Shown: in pieces, positions 25,992 to 34,800 of the stretch
How the letters are laid out: every line of letters begins with the position of its first letter
Position numbering within the stretch: position 1 is the first letter of the stretch
The notes under the pieces: model-generated
Seen by the model: the letters and a program-made list of their open reading frames with translations, nothing else
The model's database searches: none
Told to the model about the DNA's origin: nothing
DNA from: Desulfosporosinus orientis DSM 765
Lineage (GTDB): Bacteria; Bacillota; Desulfitobacteriia; Desulfitobacteriales; Desulfitobacteriaceae
Assembly: GCF_000235605.1 (NCBI RefSeq)
Contig: NC_016584.1
Location: forward strand, 2,840,001-2,904,000
Length of the DNA stretch: 64,000 nucleotides
Direction of reading: 5' to 3'
Program-made: the position numbers and the translations under genes

Positions 25992-26624
25992 ATGCAAACA
26001 AAAAAAGTTTATCTATATGTATTTAACACAATGTCAGACTGGGAATATGGATATTTAATTGCCGAACTAAACACAGGGAGATATTTCAAAAAAGATATAG
26101 CACCTTTAAAAGTAGTTACAGTAGGAGCTAATAAAGAAATTATTACTACGATGGGGGGACTGAGCATAAAACCAGATATTTCCCTTGATGAGTGTACTCT
26201 TGAGAGTAAAGATCTTTTAGTTTTGCCTGGAGGGAATACTTGGGGAGAAGTTATTCATCAACCAATCATGAAAAAAATTGGCGAAGCCTTAAAGCTCGGC
26301 ACTATTGTTGCTGCAATTTGTGGTGCAACTGAGGCCCTTGCGAATATGGGATACCTAGATTCTAGAAAGCATACAAGCAATAACTTAGAGTATATTAAAA
26401 TGGTTTGTCCTAATTATAAAGGAGAAAAATTTTATGAGATGGGACCTGCGGTATCTGGTGAGAATTTGGTTACTGCATCAGGAGTAGCTCCTCTGGAATT
26501 TGCGATGGAAGTACTGAAAAAATTAGATGTATTTGCACCAGATACATTACATTCATGGTATAACCTAAATAAGACTCACAAACCTGAATACTTCTTCCAG
26601 TTAATGAATTCAATAAATAGATGA
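25992..26624 (+). CDS. DJ-1/PfpI family protein (class I glutamine amidotransferase-like), 210 aa
   Basis: A cytosolic flavodoxin-like fold of the YoaZ/DJ-1 type. The nucleophile elbow is VAAICGATEALANMG with Cys 110, and the glycine loop DLLVLPGGNTWGE precedes it. Family members act as glyoxalases, deglycases, chaperones or of unknown role; the substrate here is unknown. It is in the AT-rich insert next to a WYL regulator that may control it. Confidence 0.82.
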   Translation: MQTKKVYLYVFNTMSDWEYGYLIAELNTGRYFKKDIAPLKVVTVGANKEIITTMGGLSIKPDISLDECTLESKDLLVLPGGNTWGEVIHQPIMKKIGEALKLGTIVAAICGATEALANMGYLDSRKHTSNNLEYIKMVCPNYKGEKFYEMGPAVSGENLVTASGVAPLEFAMEVLKKLDVFAPDTLHSWYNLNKTHKPEYFFQLMNSINR

Positions 26625-26670
26625 GCTAAAAAAATCAACTTAGCAGATTTTATATTAGTTTAAATAATTA

Positions 26671-26703
26671 CCATGCTTTAGACGATGTCAAAGCATGGTT
26701 TTT
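26671..26703 (+). terminator. Terminator after the DJ-1 gene
   Basis: CCATGCTTT (26671-26679) pairs with AAAGCATGG (26690-26698) around a 10-base loop, followed by TTTTT. Confidence 0.85.
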
Positions 26704-26712
26704 GAATATAAC

Positions 26713-26741
26713 TTGACAAAATACATAGAATGAGTTATTTT
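26713..26741 (+). promoter_or_regulatory. SigmaA-type promoter of the MarR/ArsA genes
   Basis: TTGACA at 26713-26718, a 17-base spacer and TATTTT from 26736. It stands 60 bases before the MarR gene, straight after a terminator. Confidence 0.5.
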
Positions 26742-26803
26742 ATAGCCAGAATAGTTCTTATGACGAAGTATTCTTTTGAGGTAATAATTACTGGGGGTCA
26801 ATC

Positions 26804-27283
26804 ATGGGGCAGGAGAAGGTTTTAGATTTCGTATTGGACAATTTAAAGAAAGTATTTTTCCCTGAAGAATGGATTCAGTTAGATCTGAGTGTCTCCAAGA
26901 CTGAACTTTTGGCCATGCTGATTGTTGACAGACACGGAGAGGTGATCATGAGTCAGATCTCGGATTATCTTAACGCTCCTCTTAGCACCACCACAGGGCT
27001 CGTTAATCGCTTAGTTAAATGCGGCTATCTGCAAAGAGAAAGGAGCGATGAGGACCGGCGAATTGTCACCATTCAACTGACGGATAAGGGCAAAACCATG
27101 ATGAGAGAGCTTAAAGCAACCCTTGAGTCTTATCTGGAAAGAATTAATACTCTATTATCCGCCGAGGAACGGCAAGTTCTTTTCAAGATTATCATGAAGA
27201 TCGTTAATGAACTGAGCCGCAAAGATCTTGTCGCTGAAGACCGTGAGAAGGATCAATTCTTACGAACAATACCCATTGACTAA
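26804..27283 (+). CDS. MarR family transcriptional regulator, 159 aa
   Basis: A dimeric winged-helix repressor. The HTH region MSQISDYLNAPLSTTTGLVNR and the wing RERSDEDRRIVTIQLTDKGK are clear, with helices at both ends for dimerisation. Length is normal. The neighbouring ArsA-type ATPase starts 183 bp downstream in the same direction and is the obvious candidate target. Confidence 0.88.
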   Translation: MGQEKVLDFVLDNLKKVFFPEEWIQLDLSVSKTELLAMLIVDRHGEVIMSQISDYLNAPLSTTTGLVNRLVKCGYLQRERSDEDRRIVTIQLTDKGKTMMRELKATLESYLERINTLLSAEERQVLFKIIMKIVNELSRKDLVAEDREKDQFLRTIPID

Positions 27284-27465
27284 GCTATCATAAACTTCTT
27301 TATCCAGATGCTGATGTATGCCTTTAATTAGGCCCCCCTGAAATGTTGGTATATGGAGGAAGAAGATATTTTTAAAAAATACTTCGGATAAAGTACTATT
27401 CGCCTCGAAGATAATACCTATTATGAAATAAAATCAATTTGATCACAATTTAGGAGGGAATCATC

Positions 27466-28641
27466 ATGAGAATTATTTTATATACTGGTAAAGGCGGCGT
27501 GGGTAAAACAAGTATTGCAGCTTCAACAGCTTTGCAAAGCGCGAAAAAAGGTCAAAAAACCCTGGTTGTCAGTACGGACAGAGCCCACAGCCTGGGAGAC
27601 TCATTGGATATCAAGCTGTCACCTGAGCCTCAAGAGATTCGTCCCAATCTCTGGGCCCAAGAAATTGATTCTGTTCATGAGGTTGAAAAAGGATGGGGTC
27701 AAGTACAAAAGTATTTAACCACCTTATTTACGGCTAAAACTATTAAAGACATTACCACGGAAGAGTTAACTGTGTTTCCCGGCATGGAGGATTTGCTGAG
27801 TCTCCTGAGAATTTTGAAGTATTATAAAGAAAAGACCTTTGATGTTATTATCATTGATTGTGCGCCGACAGGTGAGACCTTAGCCTTACTCAGTTTCCCG
27901 GAAATGCTGCGCTGGTGGATGGATAAACTCTTTCCTATTAAGAGAAAAGCAGTGAAATTTATGAAACCGGTGGCGGAACCCATTCTCGGTATTCCTCTGC
28001 CTACAGATTCAGTGATGGAAGAAATTGAAAACATCTACCATGAGCTGGATGAGATGCGACAGGTTTTTTCCGATCGTGAGATCACAAGTATTCGCATTGT
28101 TGTCAACCCGGAAAAGATGGTTGTTAAAGAAGCTCAGCGCAGTTTCACCTATTTGAATATTTATGACTTTAATGTGGATGCAGTTGTCGTGAATAGGATT
28201 ATTCCCAATAATATATCGGATGAGTATTTTTCCCTCTGGAAGGATATCCAGAAAAAGTATCAGGAAATGATCAGAGACAGTTTTTCCCCGCTGCCCATCT
28301 ATTATGTACCTCTCTTTGAACAAGAAATTGTGGGGTTAGAGATGCTGGAGAGAATGGGTGAGGAGATCTTTAAAGGTGAAGAGCCCGCGGATATTAAGTA
28401 CAATGCTCGGACCCAGAAAATCAGCAAAGACAATAATGGGTACGTTATGGAAATCTATATGCCTTTCACCACAAAAAAGGATCTCTCCCTAAACCAAAAG
28501 GGGGATGAGTTGATTGTCAGGGTGGGAAACATTAAGCGAACCATTACCTTGCCTAGAACTCTGCAAAGTTTGACTGTACAAGGGGCAAAATTTGAAGATG
28601 AAATTTTGAAAGTTCGCTTTGGAGGTGTCAGCAATGAGTGA
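27466..28641 (+). CDS. ArsA/Get3 family ATPase with C-terminal HSP20-like domain, 391 aa
   Basis: A SIMIBI-class ATPase with the deviant P-loop GKGGVGKTS (residues 7-15), switch I region STDRAHSLGDSLD and switch II DVIIIDCAPTGETLALLSFPE. The last 70 residues (MEIYMPFTTKKDLSLNQKGDE and following, ending LKVRFGG) match the alpha-crystallin-like domain seen on bacterial ArsA homologues. There are no ArsB, ArsC or ArsR genes nearby, so arsenite export is unlikely. A role in targeting or a cofactor process is possible. A ribosome-binding site AGGAGGG precedes ATG 27466. Confidence 0.88.
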   Translation: MRIILYTGKGGVGKTSIAASTALQSAKKGQKTLVVSTDRAHSLGDSLDIKLSPEPQEIRPNLWAQEIDSVHEVEKGWGQVQKYLTTLFTAKTIKDITTEELTVFPGMEDLLSLLRILKYYKEKTFDVIIIDCAPTGETLALLSFPEMLRWWMDKLFPIKRKAVKFMKPVAEPILGIPLPTDSVMEEIENIYHELDEMRQVFSDREITSIRIVVNPEKMVVKEAQRSFTYLNIYDFNVDAVVVNRIIPNNISDEYFSLWKDIQKKYQEMIRDSFSPLPIYYVPLFEQEIVGLEMLERMGEEIFKGEEPADIKYNARTQKISKDNNGYVMEIYMPFTTKKDLSLNQKGDELIVRVGNIKRTITLPRTLQSLTVQGAKFEDEILKVRFGGVSNE

Positions 28642-28849
28642 AGAAATCCTTAAACAGTTGGTTAACTTCAAATTTTCCTTAGTTCATAAGGTCGTGGAGA
28701 GATTGCCGGAGACCATTCAAAAACCTATCAAAGGTCTGGAAGGCCAGCTGATGCAGACTCTTTATGATATCAGCAAAGAGTTCGTTGAGAAAACACCAGT
28801 TGGAGAGACTGATAAGACGGGTGGACTGAGGACAATTGATGTAGAATGA
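28634..28849 (+). CDS. Small hypothetical protein coupled to the ArsA-type ATPase, 71 aa
   Basis: The start ATG 28634 follows GGAGGTGTC and overlaps the ATPase stop codon, so the two are translationally coupled. The protein (MSEEILKQLVNFKFSLVHKV at the start) is largely amphipathic helix and has no Cys and no membrane segment. I do not recognise a family. Tight coupling suggests it is a partner of the ATPase. Confidence 0.7.
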   Translation: MSEEILKQLVNFKFSLVHKVVERLPETIQKPIKGLEGQLMQTLYDISKEFVEKTPVGETDKTGGLRTIDVE

Positions 28850-28885
28850 TGTTTTGCTGCTGCTGCTATTGTTTAAGTTCAAATT

Positions 28886-28934
28886 AAGGGACAGGCAAGA
28901 TGATGTGTTTATCTGTATCGTGCCTGTCCCTTTT
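28886..28934 (+). terminator. Terminator after the ArsA operon
   Basis: GGGACAGGCA (28888-28897) pairs with TGCCTGTCCC (28921-28930), followed by TTTT, preceded by AA. Confidence 0.85.
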
Positions 28935-29038
28935 GTATTATAAAAGAGAACTAAAACTATGAATGTGAACAATTAAACATAAAACTAAATACAGTATAAT
29001 AATGAAATTTCTGTTCCACACGTGAAGGAGGACTTTTA

Positions 29039-30457
29039 ATGGAAATCCATATTGTGCGGGAGGGTGAGACTTTATCCCAAATCTCGGGTACTTATAACAT
29101 TAGTATTCAAGAAATCATGAGATTAAATGATCTCAGGGACGCAAATCATCTTGTCATAGGGCAGTCTATCGTCATACCGGCATCTGATGGATATTATACT
29201 GTCATGGCGGGAGATACTCTTTGGAAGATTGCTCAGAGATATAAGACAACGGTTGATGCTTTAGTGCAGAGGAACAAAATAACGAATCCTTCCCTGATCT
29301 ATCCGGGATTATTATTAAGAATTCCCACCGTAGCGGTTAATTACACCATTAAACCTGGTGAAACCCTTTGGCAGATTGCTCAAAAGAATAATACTACTGT
29401 TCAGGCTTTGGCAGATCTCAATAAGATCAGCAACCCTAATCTCATTTATCCGGGAACCAGCATAAGGATTCCAGCAGTGAAACCTCGGATTGAAGTTAAT
29501 GCCTACACTTATGCTGAGGGTCAGGAGGAAAATGCTCTTGTCCGGGAAGTTGGCCAAGAGTTAACCTACATTAGTCCATTTGCATACGGAATTCGGTCTG
29601 ATGGTGGCCTTAATCAGTTGAACGACGAGGCGGCAATCAAAACAGCTTTGTCAGAAAATGTCCTGCCCATGATGTGTATCTCGAATTTTACATCAATCCA
29701 AAAAGGCTCGGATATAGCTCATACAATCCTTGTCGACCCTGCTTTACAGACCTTATTGTTGGATAACATCATAAACGTGATGAAATCGAAGGGGTATCGG
29801 GGACTGAATATTGACTTTGAGAATGTGTATCAGGGTGATCGAGAATTATACAATCATTTCATACAATATGCTGTGGAACGGCTGCATCCAGAGGGGTTTT
29901 TCGTCTCAACTGCCCTAGCTCCCAAACTTAATGCCGGTCAAAAAGGCTTGCTTTATGAGGCTCATGATTATGCAGCTCATGGGCGCATAGCAGACTTTGT
30001 TATTCTCATGACCTATGAATGGGGTTATCGAGCCGGTCCTCCCCAGGCCATATCTCCTTTAAATCAGATTAAGGGTGTTTTAGACTATGCTGTCAGTGAG
30101 ATTCCCAAGAATAAAATTTTCTTTGGCTTCCAAATTTACGCCCGTGATTGGGTGGTTCCCCATATCCAGGGGCAGGTGGCTGAAACTTTCAGCCATCAGG
30201 AAGCTGTCAGCCGAGCTCTAAAATACAAGGCTGCCATCCAGTATGATAGTGTTGCAGAATCTCCTTTTTACCGGTACGTGGACGAAAGGGGCGTTAACCA
30301 CGAGGTATGGTTTGAAGATGCCCGCAGTGCTCAAGCAAAGTTTGATACAGTTAAGGAATATAATTTGCGTGGTATCAGTTATTGGGTACTGGGTTATCCT
30401 TTTACGCAAAATTGGGAACTTCTTGAAGCAAATTTTGATATTATTAAGAAGCATTAA
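29039..30457 (+). CDS. LysM-GH18 glycosidase, spore cortex/peptidoglycan hydrolase type (YaaH/SleL-like), 472 aa
   Basis: Three LysM domains in tandem (about 1-47, 51-96 and 99-144, each with the G-E/D-T-L start and IP end) are followed by a GH18 catalytic barrel. The catalytic DxxDxE-type motif is GLNIDFENV, with Glu 261 the likely acid. There is no signal peptide, as in Bacillus YaaH/SleL, which are deposited in spores and cleave N-acetylglucosamine linkages of cortex fragments. Start ATG 29039 follows GAAGGAGG. It indicates a spore-forming host. Confidence 0.9.
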   Translation: MEIHIVREGETLSQISGTYNISIQEIMRLNDLRDANHLVIGQSIVIPASDGYYTVMAGDTLWKIAQRYKTTVDALVQRNKITNPSLIYPGLLLRIPTVAVNYTIKPGETLWQIAQKNNTTVQALADLNKISNPNLIYPGTSIRIPAVKPRIEVNAYTYAEGQEENALVREVGQELTYISPFAYGIRSDGGLNQLNDEAAIKTALSENVLPMMCISNFTSIQKGSDIAHTILVDPALQTLLLDNIINVMKSKGYRGLNIDFENVYQGDRELYNHFIQYAVERLHPEGFFVSTALAPKLNAGQKGLLYEAHDYAAHGRIADFVILMTYEWGYRAGPPQAISPLNQIKGVLDYAVSEIPKNKIFFGFQIYARDWVVPHIQGQVAETFSHQEAVSRALKYKAAIQYDSVAESPFYRYVDERGVNHEVWFEDARSAQAKFDTVKEYNLRGISYWVLGYPFTQNWELLEANFDIIKKH

Positions 30458-30648
30458 ATCTTGTCTTGAATTCAAACTTAAAAGAATAGCAGCATTCATT
30501 TTGTCAGAAATGAAGTTATTTACATTATATTCGCATTTGGCAATTAAGTTTTTGATAAGTTATTTTGAAAAAGAGGAATTTAGTATATACTTATAGAATA
30601 AATCATCATCCGTCGAAAACAATTCTCGTGAATTTAATAGCGATATAC

Positions 30649-30840
30649 TTAAGGTTCCCTCTGTTAGAGGGTAATAGGGGAAGCCGGTGAAAATCCGGCG
30701 CGGTCCCGCCACTGTGAACAAGGAGTTCTCTGCCCAATCCCTTGCTTGAATTTTGGGAAAGGCAAGAGAATGATGATCTGAAGCCAGGAAACCTGTCTTA
30801 AGTAAGATCACAAACCTACGAGCGATAGGGAATGTGTGTG
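30649..30840 (+). ncRNA. Cobalamin riboswitch 2
   Basis: Visible elements: TTAAGGTTCCCTC at 30649, GGTAATAGGGGAAGCCGGTGAAAATCCGGCGCGG, the core TCCCGCCACTGTGA (about 30704-30717), the B12 box AAGCCAGGAAACCTGTC (30781-30797) and a closing CGATAGGGAATG. It precedes the main cobalamin operon and should repress it when cobalamin is plentiful. Confidence 0.95.
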
Positions 30841-30862
30841 TTTATTTTAGGGTAAACCATAC

Positions 30863-30886
30863 GAGCCGCTCAGGCTCATTTTTATT
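30863..30886 (+). terminator. Expression-platform terminator of riboswitch 2
   Basis: GAGCC (30863-30867) pairs with GGCTC (30873-30877), followed by ATTTTTATTT. The stem is short but lies between the aptamer and the first gene. Confidence 0.6.
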
Positions 30887-30943
30887 TATGTTTATTCAAT
30901 AATCTTCTGCACGAAGTGACAAATTTAGGAAGAGGGGTAATGT

Positions 30944-32221
30944 ATGTTACAGGTGATCGGAATCGGTCCCGGCAGGCCGGAATGGTTGCCCCCAGCAATT
31001 ATTGAACTTGTACAAAACTGTGAAGTCTTAATTGGCGGGTCCAGGGCTCTTGAGCTGTTTCCGGATTTCCAAGGAAGCAGGTACACTTTATCGGGCAAAT
31101 TGGCTGATAGTATTGAGGTGATCAGAAAGGCGCTTCAGGAAAATAAAGTTGTTGGAGTACTAGTTTCCGGTGATCCTGGATTCTTTAGTTTTTTGCCCAG
31201 ACTTAAGAAGGAATTTCCTGAGGAAAAAATGGATGTACACCCGGGAATCAGTTCTTTGCAATTTGCCTTTGCCAGAGCAGAACTTGCTTGGCAGGAGGCG
31301 GCCTTTGCCAGTGTCCATGGCCGTGATCTGTCTGTACTTCCTCAAGTGATTACTCGCCCAACGGCGGTTTTAACGGGCGGAGAGAATACTCCTCAGAAAA
31401 TCGCTCAGTATTATTTAGATAGAGGCTGCCGGCCTAAAATATCTGTTGGCAATGCTCTGAGTTATCCTGAGGAGTTCTGGGCGACCATGGACGCAGAACA
31501 GCTGGCTCAAGAAAAGACCTCATTAAAGAATGCTATTGTTATTCTTCATCCGTCCTTAGGGACAGATATGGATAAGGATACTGAACAAAGGAATGGTCAG
31601 GTTAATCCAGGATCTTCAGCTAATTCTGGCAAGAAGGGTATAGGAAGCAGGCTGGGAATTCCCGATGAGGAATTCCTGCGAGGAAAAGTTCCTATGACAA
31701 AATCAGAAATTCGTGTGCAAGTCTTAGCGAAGGCTCAAATCTCCAAAACAGACAATGTTGTTGATATTGGAGCAGGTACAGGCAGTATTAGTATTGAAGC
31801 GGCGGGTCTGGCCTCGGAGGGTATGGTTTATGCCATAGAACATCACACAGAAGCTCAAGAGCTTATTTTAGCTAACCAAGATAAGTTTGGGGTTGACAAC
31901 CTGCGCTTGATTCCCGGAGCTGCCCCGGATGTGTTTGGAGAGCTGCCGACGGTGGACGTTTGTATTATTGGCGGAAGCAACGGGCGCTTAGCTGAAATCT
32001 TAGCAAAGGTTCCACTGGCTGACGGGGGAAGAATCGTGATAACCGCTGTAACTATTGAAACAGTGGCCCAGGGGCTAAAACTTCTCTCAGAGTATAACTA
32101 TCAAGATATTGATACCATATCCATTCAGGCAGTTCGTTGGAAGGCTGTTCAAACCTTGCATATGGCCCAAGCATTGAATCCGATTTTTATAATTTCAGCA
32201 AGAAAAGGGGAAGCATCATGA
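30944..32221 (+). CDS. cbiET: Cobalt-precorrin-7 C5-methyltransferase / C15-methyltransferase-decarboxylase fusion, 425 aa
   Basis: A fusion that methylates C5 and C15 and decarboxylates the C12 acetate. CbiE part: residues 1-200, starting MLQVIGIGPGRPEWLPPA with VLVSGDPGFFSFLP. CbiT part: about 235-425, with the SAM-binding NVVDIGAGTGSISIEAAGLA. The linker (about 208-230) is rich in Gly, Ser and Lys. It is the first gene after riboswitch 2 and overlaps cbiL by four bases (ATGA). Confidence 0.94.
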   Translation: MLQVIGIGPGRPEWLPPAIIELVQNCEVLIGGSRALELFPDFQGSRYTLSGKLADSIEVIRKALQENKVVGVLVSGDPGFFSFLPRLKKEFPEEKMDVHPGISSLQFAFARAELAWQEAAFASVHGRDLSVLPQVITRPTAVLTGGENTPQKIAQYYLDRGCRPKISVGNALSYPEEFWATMDAEQLAQEKTSLKNAIVILHPSLGTDMDKDTEQRNGQVNPGSSANSGKKGIGSRLGIPDEEFLRGKVPMTKSEIRVQVLAKAQISKTDNVVDIGAGTGSISIEAAGLASEGMVYAIEHHTEAQELILANQDKFGVDNLRLIPGAAPDVFGELPTVDVCIIGGSNGRLAEILAKVPLADGGRIVITAVTIETVAQGLKLLSEYNYQDIDTISIQAVRWKAVQTLHMAQALNPIFIISARKGEAS

Positions 32222-32949
32222 ATATTAGTTGGGGAAAATTCTATGGAGTTGGGGTAGGCCCGGGTGATCCTCAGCTCTTGACCTTGCAAGCTGTTGATGT
32301 CCTGCGTTCCGTTGATCTCGTAGCCATCCCGAAATCCAAAATGGACCGGGAAAGTGTTGCCTGGGATATTGCCAAAATTCACTGCCCGGCGGATGTGCGC
32401 CTTGTTGAACTGGAAATGCCTATGACTTCAGATCAAGAGGTTTTGGCCAAGGCCTGGCAGGATGGTGCTCAAACAATTTTAGCAGAATTAAAAGAAGGCA
32501 AATCCGTAGCTTTTATTACCTTGGGTGATCCGTCACTTTACAGTACTTACAGCTACCTCCTTAATATTCTTCAGGATGAGCTGCCCCAGGAGCAAATCAC
32601 AACCGTACCTGGGATAATGGCTATGGCAGCTGCCGCTGCCAGAATTAATTTGCCCCTGGCTACGGGGGACGAGCCCCTGCTGGTCCTGCCAAGTACAGAG
32701 GATGTTGGGGAGTTTCTTGATTTCCCCAATTTAGTCTTAATGAAAGTATCCCGCCGACTCCCTGAAATTTTAACCCTCCTTGAAGAACGGGAGAAAAAAG
32801 CCGTCTTATTAACCCGTCTGGGACAAGAGGAAGAAAAAATTCGCTGGGAGCCTCAGGCAGAGGACTTTAAAACTGAAAAAATTGATTATCTCAGCCTAAT
32901 GTTGGTTAAAAAAGATTTGCTGGGGAGGGGAAAAAATGAGCCAGAATAA
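32218..32949 (+). CDS. cbiL: Cobalt-precorrin-2 C20-methyltransferase, 243 aa
   Basis: A tetrapyrrole methylase (MNISWGKFYGVGVGPGDPQ start, GDPSLYSTYSYLL active-site loop, PGIMAMAAAAARI). CbiL adds the C20 methyl group early in the pathway. ATG 32218 overlaps the preceding TGA. The open frame extends upstream to 32137 within cbiT, which I reject because it lies inside the previous coding sequence. It overlaps cbiF by 14 bases. Confidence 0.94.
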   Translation: MNISWGKFYGVGVGPGDPQLLTLQAVDVLRSVDLVAIPKSKMDRESVAWDIAKIHCPADVRLVELEMPMTSDQEVLAKAWQDGAQTILAELKEGKSVAFITLGDPSLYSTYSYLLNILQDELPQEQITTVPGIMAMAAAAARINLPLATGDEPLLVLPSTEDVGEFLDFPNLVLMKVSRRLPEILTLLEEREKKAVLLTRLGQEEEKIRWEPQAEDFKTEKIDYLSLMLVKKDLLGRGKNEPE

Positions 32950-33724
32950 AACGAACGGCGAAGTTATCTTCATCGGAGCCGGTCCGGGGGACCCGGAACT
33001 GATCACAGTTAAAGGTGCTAAAACTTTAGAGCAGGCAGATCGTGTTATTTATGCCGGCTCCTTAGTCAATCCGGAATTGCTTAAATTATGCAAGCCGGGC
33101 ACCCCTTGCCATGACAGCGCTCACCTCACCCTGGAAGAGGTAGCCGGACTCATGTTGGAAGGGGTTAAAAACGGGGAAAAGATTGTCCGTCTCCATACAG
33201 GAGACCCCAGCATGTATGGTGCCATTAAGGAGCAATTTGAGTATTTAGATAAGCAAGACATTCCTTATACCGTGATTCCGGGAGTAAGCTCCGTATTTGC
33301 AGCTGCTGCAGCGGTTAAACGGGAGTTCACTTTGCCGGATATCAGCCAAACTTTGATCCTGACCAGGATTGCAGGCCGGACACCGGTTCCTGAGCGTGAA
33401 GCTCTGGCTAAGCTGGCCCAGCATCAATCCAGTATGGCTATTTTCCTCAGTGTTCAGGACATGGGATCTGTGGTGCAGGCCCTGCTGGAAGGGGGTTATC
33501 CTGCTTCGACACCCATTGCCGTGGTAGCCAAAGCCAGCTGGCCGGATGAAGAAATGCTGATGGGAACTCTGGAGACTATCGTTGAGATGGTTAAAGCAGC
33601 CGGCATACGCAAACAGGCTCAAATCCTGGTGGGCGATTTCTTAGATCCCGCCAAAGGCTATGCCCGCTCAAAACTCTATGACCCGACTTTTACCCATGAA
33701 TACCGGCAAGGGACAGACAAGTGA
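32936..33724 (+). CDS. cbiF: Cobalt-precorrin-4 C11-methyltransferase, 262 aa
   Basis: A tetrapyrrole methylase. Diagnostic segments are VIFIGAGPGDPELITVKGAK, the Y-A-G-S-L-V-N-P motif, HTGDPSMYGAIKEQ and PGVSSVFAAAAAVKREFTLP. The C-terminus YARSKLYDPTFTHEYR is also typical of CbiF/CobM. Start ATG 32936 lies behind GGGGAGGGG. It overlaps cbiG by four bases. Confidence 0.95.
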   Translation: MSQNKTNGEVIFIGAGPGDPELITVKGAKTLEQADRVIYAGSLVNPELLKLCKPGTPCHDSAHLTLEEVAGLMLEGVKNGEKIVRLHTGDPSMYGAIKEQFEYLDKQDIPYTVIPGVSSVFAAAAAVKREFTLPDISQTLILTRIAGRTPVPEREALAKLAQHQSSMAIFLSVQDMGSVVQALLEGGYPASTPIAVVAKASWPDEEMLMGTLETIVEMVKAAGIRKQAQILVGDFLDPAKGYARSKLYDPTFTHEYRQGTDK

Positions 33725-34800
33725 AGGAGAAAATTGCCCTTCTAACCTTAACGGATCGTGGCCTGGATACCATCCTGCGCATTGTCCATGGTTTGCCGGA
33801 GAGTGTTCAGCCTAAAATATATCTGCATCAGAAAGTTATTCCTCAAAAAAACATCACAGCGCAAAGGGATTATCAGGTATTTTCCCGGTTGAAGGATATT
33901 GTACCCCAGTTGTGGCAGGAATCTGAGGTTCTGGTCTTTGTAATGGCTTCCGGAATTGTGGTCCGGCAAATTGCTTCCTTAGTAGAAGGAAAAGACCGGG
34001 ATCCGGCTGTTCTGGTCCTTGATGAGGCAGGAGAGTTTGTCATACCTCTGCTTTCCGGGCACTTAGGCGGTGCCAACGCCTGGGCACGGCAGATTTCTGA
34101 ACATATTAAAGCGGTTCCCGTGATTACTACAGCTACCGATGTAAGGGGAATGGTGGCTCCGGACGAATATGCCCGCAGGTATGGCTGGAAAGTTGAGCCT
34201 GTATCTCATTTGCCGGAAGTCAACAGTTTATTGCTTAAGCGAAGTTATCTTAATGTTTGGACGAGTTATCCCTTTCAAGCCAATGAAAATGCCTGGCTCC
34301 AGGATTCTCACTACCGGTTTTTGCCGGATTCGGATAAAGATCAAGCCAATGTCATTATTGATGCTTTTCCGGATTCAAATGTTAAAGGAGATTCCCTGTA
34401 TCTTGTCCCCCCGGTTTTAAGTGTGGGAGTAGGGTGCCGGCGGGGGGTTGCTAAAGAAATTATTTTAGAGAGGATTCTGACTGCTATCCAGCTGCTGGGA
34501 GCCTCCCCTAAGGCAATTTCCGGATTATATAGTATAGACCTTAAATCAGACGAAGTTGGGCTGATTGAAGCGGCCGCTTACCTGGGGGTTCCTTTCAGAA
34601 CTTTTCCGGCGGAGGAGCTTCAAACTGTAAATCATCAAAATCAATTAAATCGATCAAATTTTGTAAGCGAAAAGATAGGAGTGGACGGTGTATGCGAAGC
34701 AGCGAGTTTACTGGGAACCAGCAAGGGGCGGCTCATTCTGCCGAAGACCAAGGGACAGGGGGTAACAGTAGCAATCAGCATAGAAAACTTTATGTTGTAG
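33721..34800 (+). CDS. cbiG: Cobalt-precorrin 5A hydrolase, 359 aa
   Basis: CbiG opens the delta-lactone ring and releases acetaldehyde. The N-terminal domain has VFVMASGIVVRQIASLVEGK and FVIPLLSGHLGGANAWARQI; the C-terminal domain has LSVGVGCRRGVAKEII and the closing GRLILPKTKGQGVTVAIS. Start GTG 33721. Its last 109 bases overlap the next gene in another frame. Confidence 0.94.
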   Translation: MKEKIALLTLTDRGLDTILRIVHGLPESVQPKIYLHQKVIPQKNITAQRDYQVFSRLKDIVPQLWQESEVLVFVMASGIVVRQIASLVEGKDRDPAVLVLDEAGEFVIPLLSGHLGGANAWARQISEHIKAVPVITTATDVRGMVAPDEYARRYGWKVEPVSHLPEVNSLLLKRSYLNVWTSYPFQANENAWLQDSHYRFLPDSDKDQANVIIDAFPDSNVKGDSLYLVPPVLSVGVGCRRGVAKEIILERILTAIQLLGASPKAISGLYSIDLKSDEVGLIEAAAYLGVPFRTFPAEELQTVNHQNQLNRSNFVSEKIGVDGVCEAASLLGTSKGRLILPKTKGQGVTVAISIENFML

